DNA of 64,000 nt from Liolophura sinensis (taxonomy: Eukaryota; Mollusca; Polyplacophora; Chitonida; Chitonidae), in assembly GCF_032854445.1 (NCBI RefSeq), contig NC_088305.1, positions 7,073,606 to 7,137,605 on the forward strand, read 5' to 3'. The notes below the pieces were generated by a model, which was not told where the DNA came from, searched no databases, and was given only the letters and a program-made list of their open reading frames with translations. Shown here one piece after another: positions 59,636-64,000 of the stretch. The stretch's first letter is position 1. The number at the start of each line of letters is the position of its first letter. A program made the position numbers and the translations under genes.

Positions 59636-59690
59636 CATATGACTGAAAAATTGTTGAGTACGACGTTGAACCCCAAGCATGAATACATAC
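59636..59690 (+). repeat. SINE-2 3' tail fragment
   Basis: CATATGACTGAAAAATTGTT, GAGTACGACGTTGAACCCC and AAGCATGAATACATAC match the SINE-2 3' end with a mutated tail. It directly follows the SINE-1 head at 59,623. Confidence 0.78.
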
Positions 59691-60044
59691 AGGAGAAGCT
59701 TAAATTCATACAATCTATTGTCAGTGACCAGGCATATCGGGAGATGAAGTTAGTCGAAGGCGCAAGTGTTTTGGATGGATTTGAGAGAGTGTTAGGCCTA
59801 TCCGTTAATAACTATACTTTTCTAAAAACGGATATACAATATGAAAATACCTTTATTTGTGGTCAAGAGGGCATGTCCAGCGCTTCCTGTTCTTTGTTAA
59901 CCGTTGAACTCTTAAGCAGCTCACTGAATAGGAAAGGTGAAAGGGTATACTAGACGGAGTTCCAGTGGTCCGTGTTAAATCATGAACAATTTTCTCTCCC
60001 GGAATATGACTTGACCCTTGCCTACCTCACGGATCACATTTAAT

Positions 60045-60125
60045 TCTTAGTGGTGTTTAATGTCACAGACAATTGTCTGTCACTCCTACGATGGCGGTCA
60101 GTTGTACGGATAGATGTAGCTTGAG
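60045..60125 (-). repeat. SINE-3/SINE-1 related fragment
   Basis: GTGGTGTTTAATGTCACAGA, CTACGATGGCGGTCAGTTGT and ACGGATAG resemble the tail-side half of SINE-3. Confidence 0.45.
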
Positions 60126-60389
60126 TGCCTGCAGTTGTAGTGAGAGAAGAGCATTTCACTGCGGTGTAATATTTGATTATCAACCCAGCCTTCAAAATGT
60201 CTGCCAGAATGATTAATGGCTGTAGCAGTGGCTCTTTCTTATGGCCATAGATTTTCACCCAACAAAGTGAACAATCCTTTCTTATCGAAAGTGAATGTAA
60301 TATAACTATTGTAAGAAAAATAAAGCCATTTCATGATAGTAAAATACATAAAAAATTAACTACGCCCTTTAAAGAATCTTATAGATTGA

Positions 60390-61215
60390 AACAGGGTCAG
60401 TAGGCCTCTGAAAAGTCAGATCACAGGTTCGAGTCCAACCCTCGTCCGCTATTTCGGCTGCGGCTTTTAGTCAGAAGAGTGCTGCTTTATTTCGGGCACT
60501 CCAGTGCTGCTTCATTTCGGGCACTCCGGTGCTGCTTCGTTTCGGGCACTCCGGTGCTGCTTCATTTCGGGCAATCCGGTGCTGCTTCGTTTCGGGCACT
60601 CCGGTGCTGCTTACTTTCGGGCACTCCGGTGCTGCTTCATTTCGGGCACTCCGGTGCTGCTTCATTTCGGGCACTCCGGTGCTGCTTCCTTGCGGGCACT
60701 CCGGTGCTGCTTCCTTTCGGGCACTCCGGTGCTGCTTCCTTTCGGGCACTCCACTGCTTCCTTTCTGGTACTCCGGTGCTGCTTCATTTCGGGTACTCCG
60801 GTGCTGCTTCATTTCGCGCACTCCGATGTTGCTTCCTTGCGGGCACTCCGGTGCTGCTTCCTTGCGGGCACTCCGGTGCTGCTTCCTTTCGGACACTCCT
60901 GTGCTGCTTCCTTTCGAGCACTCCGGTTTTGCTTCCTTTGGGACACTCCTGTGCTGCTTCCTTTCGGGCACTCCGGTTTTGCTTCCTTTCGGACACTCCT
61001 GTGCTGCTTCATTTCGGGCACTCCGGTACTGCTTCCTTTCGGGCACTCCGGTGATGCTTCCTTTCGGGCACTCCGGTGCTGCTTCATTTCGGGCACTCCG
61101 GTGCTGCTTCCTTTTATGCAGTCTGGTGCTGCTTCATTTCGGGCACTCCGCTTTCCTTACCCGGTAAATCCGCCGTATGTTGTGTAAGTGAAGTATCGTC
61201 ACTGCGGCGTTAATC
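60390..61215 (+). repeat. SINE with internal 25-bp minisatellite expansion
   Basis: 60,420-60,450 has a perfect B box (GGTTCGAGTCC) in a tRNA-like context. 60,479-61,155 is about 27 copies of GCTGCTTCATTTCGGGCACTCCGGT. 61,160-61,215 resembles the SINE-1 3' end (GCCGTATGTTGTGTAAGTGA, then CACTGCGGCGTTAA). The unit resembles the SINE-1 segment GCTGGCTTCCTCTCCGG that normally follows the B box, so the array probably grew inside a SINE. Long open frames in five of the six reading frames are by-products. Confidence 0.8.
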
Positions 61216-61219
61216 ATAA

Positions 61220-62565
61220 ATGTCCTGCATCAACCAGATGACATATTTATCTACCACACAACTTATTTACATAAGTGTGCACGCTGATGACTCATTCGAA
61301 TTATGTAAATGATAGCTAACACCGCAGCATTGACTCTTATTCAAATCATGATCAGCTTCTATATATTTGGCTAGTTATTGAGCCCGACGCATATTGCTAG
61401 TCGTTTAGTGATTTATTCACTAGTAATGCATTTGTTAAATGTTTATTGTACTTGTGTGCCATTTCTTTTGTACATGTTTGAAAATCTGCCTGTGCGAAAA
61501 ATCTTTCTACATACAATCATATATGAATTTATTCATACATGTACAGAATTCCCTATATGTACAAACATTTATACTTGTGTGGAAATTGGACATTATGTAC
61601 TACACAATTCGGCTGTACCTCTATAATGAATACCGAAACGACTTGCCACATAAGCATGGTCAACCTTCTTGTCTCGAATTGATAACTTTAAACAGTCATA
61701 TGCTGCCAGGCACGAGCGCTTCACGAAAATATATAGATACTTTTTTGTAACGTTTCTCGTAAATGTCTTCGCCTTCTGGCGTTTGAATCTGAAGAACGGA
61801 AAATGATTACGATAAATATGGATTAACGAACTTACTAGAAGTTGTAGCGCTCAAAAGTTTTGATTTAGAGACCATTGAAATTACTGAACTTCAAAACTCA
61901 AATTTTTTTTTTCGCTATATCTCAAAAAGTTGCAATCATAGAGAAAAAAGTTATATCAAAATTCAATACTTTGTTGACATCATATGTTGAACCAATGACG
62001 AGCTCCTAATGAGCTTCTAATTCAGCGGATTTTAATGTCATTTCGAATTTTATGTGAGTAGTATATGTGCATATACAATTTCAGAGAGATCTGTTCATTG
62101 GTTCTTGAGAAGGAGATGTTTACACGTTTTGCTCGAAATCCAATATGAGCTGTAAAATAATAACTGAGCTAGAAACAAAAAAAGTCAAAACTTTAAATGA
62201 TAACATCCGCGAAAAGTTAACCGTCAAATTTCAAACAGCTACGATTTGTTGTTTTCTAGAAAAACGGCAAACAGCACCGTCCAAAAAGATTCTTCAATCG
62301 TCTCAACAAAAGCAATAGGCTTAAAGCTGAGATACATAATAACAACCATGTGTTTTAAAAAGAGACAGGCTGGTTGCTTCCCAGGTGTTCTTATCAACAG
62401 TTAAGTTCTCGTATGCGTCTGGACGCCTTCAAATAATTACGTATAAGTAGCTATCGAAAACGCCAAGCAAGTACTTAGACATGGATCAAGCCTACCAGTG
62501 TATACTCTACAAGAATTGGAATGCACGGAGCTATTTTATATTGTTTTCTCTCAGTGTTAAATGAA
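61220..62565. other. Intronic sequence, nothing recognised
   Basis: Part of transporter intron 1. AT-rich, with short open frames only. Confidence 0.4.
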
Positions 62566-62568
62566 ACG

Positions 62569-62867
62569 TTAGCTCAACAATTAGGGTCAGTATTCATTAC
62601 CAATTGTGGCTTCAATTTCCACCAGATTTTCGCATTTTAGGGTAATCATCCAAAAGCTATGGCAACGTGAAAACAGAGTGATCACTAATCACAATTCACG
62701 CTCTTCATGATGCTAACTGCGGAAACACTGATTGCTGTGAACTGTGATTACGGCCCACTCTGTTTTCACGTTGCCATAGCTCCTGGATTATTGCCCTAAA
62801 ATGGGAAAATCTGGTGGAAATTAAAACCACAGTTGATTTTGAATACTTATTATATTTGCTGAGTTAA
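62569..62867. mobile_element. Foldback element (MITE-like) with long inverted arms
   Basis: The left arm 62,569-62,699 and right arm 62,737-62,867 are imperfect reverse complements over about 130 bp, with a core of near-perfect pairing (AGCTATGGCAACGTGAAAAC, ATTTCCACCAGATTTTC) and a 37-base loop. Both ends read TTA(G/A)CTCA. It contains no ORF. It lies about 110 bp upstream of the transporter exon at 62,980. Confidence 0.8.
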
Positions 62868-62979
62868 ACCAGTATTTAATACTAAGTAAAAAACAATTTG
62901 AAATTGCTTGGTGCATTTGTATTTTTGTCGAGTATACGTAACAATGCTGATGTCATTTTCCTGTGGTTTGTTTTTGCAG

Positions 62980-63386
62980 ATCGGCTCAAGCCATTTTGAA
63001 ATAGAACCCGTCACTAACGGTCACCCACAAAACCTTTCGACTGGAAATGCTGCAAATAGAAGCGGTTATTCACGTACAGTACAGATTATACAGACCTCGG
63101 TCAGAAATTTCTACGATCGTCACGAGGATCCGTTTTGGATGGCTTTCAAAGTCGTACTTGCTATTCTTTATTTCATTTACTTTGGCTTTGCCTTGGCCTA
63201 TAGTTTCGGGGACGAGGGTTCCATCCGTCTTCTCGTGGTGACAATACTCGTCACTGTTTTCATTATTACTAGAATTGTTTGTGGACTGTGTGGAGATGGA
63301 TGCATGTTACCTTATCGGAGAATCAAAAACATGGTGAAATCAATGTCACCGTCACAAAAAAAGAAATATGCCCGGTTTATGACATG
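62980..63386 (+). CDS. Membrane transporter, second coding exon (SLC28-like)
   Basis: Acceptor GTTTGTTTTTGCAG, phase 0 start, donor ATG|GTAAGC, phase 2 end; 407 nt. After a polar stretch (IGSSHFEIEPVTNGHPQNLS), FYDRHEDPFWMAFKVVLAIL leads into two membrane segments: AFKVVLAILYFIYFGFALAY and, after SFGDEGS, RLLVVTILVTVFIITRIVCG. A basic loop follows (PYRRIKNMVKSMSPSQKKKY). A long charged N-terminus, then hydrophobic segments separated by a short GDEGS-like loop, fits the N-terminal part of concentrative Na+/nucleoside transporters. I recognise the pattern but no catalytic or transport motif is in view. The gene continues beyond the window. Confidence 0.6.
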
Positions 63387-63520
63387 GTAAGCTGTTTCTT
63401 CTTCTTATGACGGTAGTTCGTTGGTCACTCATTCTCAATGCTTATTCTAATACTACACTTTTGCGCAATGAGTTTGGTATCTGAGTTTGAAATACCTACC
63501 TACCATTCCTAAATATATCA

Positions 63521-63895
63521 GGTGACAATTCAAGTCCAACCCTCAGTGGCTCCCTCTCCGCCCAGATGTGGCAGTTCAAGTCCAGCCCAAAGTGGCTCCC
63601 TCTCCGCCCAGAGGTGGCAGTTCAAGTCCAGCCCAAAGTGGCTTCCTCTCCGGTCGGAGATGGCAATTCATGTCCAGCTCATGGTGGCTTCATCTCTAAC
63701 CGGATGTGACAATTCAAGTCCATGAATTGCTCATGGCAGCTTCCTCTCTGGTCGTACGTGGGATGGGCCGCCAGCAATTCGCGGATGATTGTGGGTTTCC
63801 CCCGAGCTCTGCCTGGTTCCTCCCACCACAATCCTGTCCGCCGTAGTATAAGTGAAATATCCTTGAGTACGGCGTAAAACAAAAATTAAATATTT
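63521..63895 (+). repeat. SINE-1 with tandemly amplified B-box module
   Basis: Five units of about 46 bp, each starting TG(A/G)CA(A/G)TTCAAGTCCA and ending in CTCTCCGcCCaGA-like sequence, precede an otherwise normal SINE-1 body (TCGCGGATGATTGTGGGTTT ... CTTGAGTACGGCGTAAAAC). Each unit repeats the B-box-like GTTCAAGTCC and the segment after it. Confidence 0.85.
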
Positions 63896-63945
63896 ATTTA
63901 TTTATTTGATTTGATTGGACCTTCTTACTTACCGTCGGAGAGAAA
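63888..63945 (-). repeat. SINE-1 end fragment, inverted
   Basis: TATTTATTTATTTGATTTGATTGG is a SINE-1 tail in minus orientation, tail-to-tail with the preceding copy. The window ends about 55 bases later. Confidence 0.6.
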
Positions 63946-64000
63946 GCCAGACCAATCAAATACATAAATGAAGATAACAATTTATAAATGTTCGCGAATG

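Noticed and set aside
59639-59953. 104-codon plus-strand frame
   Set aside because: The first part is a SINE-2 tail; the rest has no recognised domain, start context or splice sites.
60420-60450. Possible tRNA gene because of a perfect B box
   Set aside because: No matching A box and no cloverleaf; it is the remnant head of a SINE. The same judgement applies at 3640-3712 and 15,532-15,580.
60471-61187. Open frames of 190-227 codons in several frames on both strands
   Set aside because: They are a 25-bp tandem repeat without stop codons; all frames are open at once, which a real gene would not show.

Overview
This is nuclear DNA from an animal, most likely a mollusc or another lophotrochozoan. 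It is AT-rich and intron-containing, full of tRNA-derived SINEs and microsatellites, and it carries pieces of families typical of mollusc genomes: a fibrinogen-related protein, tandem BTB-BACK genes, a Tc1 transposon and non-LTR retrotransposons. The organism call is an inference from style and families; no species marker is present. I see no intact tRNA or rRNA gene, no CRISPR array and no bacterial-type operon.

Layout. (1) 1-5950, minus strand: three exons of a fibrinogen-related (FREP/ficolin-like) gene running off the left edge. One fibrinogen-domain exon has an in-frame TGA. An intact Tc1 element with perfect terminal repeats sits in one of its introns. (2) 6-19 kb: mostly non-genic, with SINEs, a 100-bp satellite, a (TA)n tract, a higher-order minisatellite, a decayed LINE piece and one weak exon candidate. 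(3) 19.3-41.4 kb, minus strand: a tandem array of a 5.1-5.2 kb unit. Each unit carries a four-exon BTB-BACK gene whose exons join in frame (367 codons). There is one shattered copy (19.3-20.6 kb), one copy with a nonsense codon (A), two intact copies (B, D) and one with a 4-codon deletion in the BTB domain (C). (4) 42-45.6 kb: SINEs, a degenerate repeat and a weak terminal-exon candidate. (5) 45,600-47,989: a 5'-truncated non-LTR retrotransposon bounded by a 9-bp target duplication. It holds the end of an RNase H/zinc-knuckle ORF, three hairpins with one compensatory pair change, a separate SGNH-hydrolase ORF and a 3'-terminal hairpin with a short-repeat tail. I regard this as the most unusual system in the window. 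(6) 48.8-50.3 kb: two minisatellites. (7) 56.4-63.4 kb, plus strand: the first two coding exons of a membrane protein, probably a concentrative nucleoside transporter (SLC28-like). Its 6.4 kb intron holds SINEs, a SINE-born minisatellite and a long foldback element.

The single-copy-looking genes (FREP, transporter) show no functional link to each other. The recurring theme is repeat biology. SINE heads and tails have seeded minisatellites at three loci. SINEs with clear target duplications show ongoing retrotransposition. The BTB-BACK array shows unequal exchange, microhomology deletion and pseudogene formation side by side.
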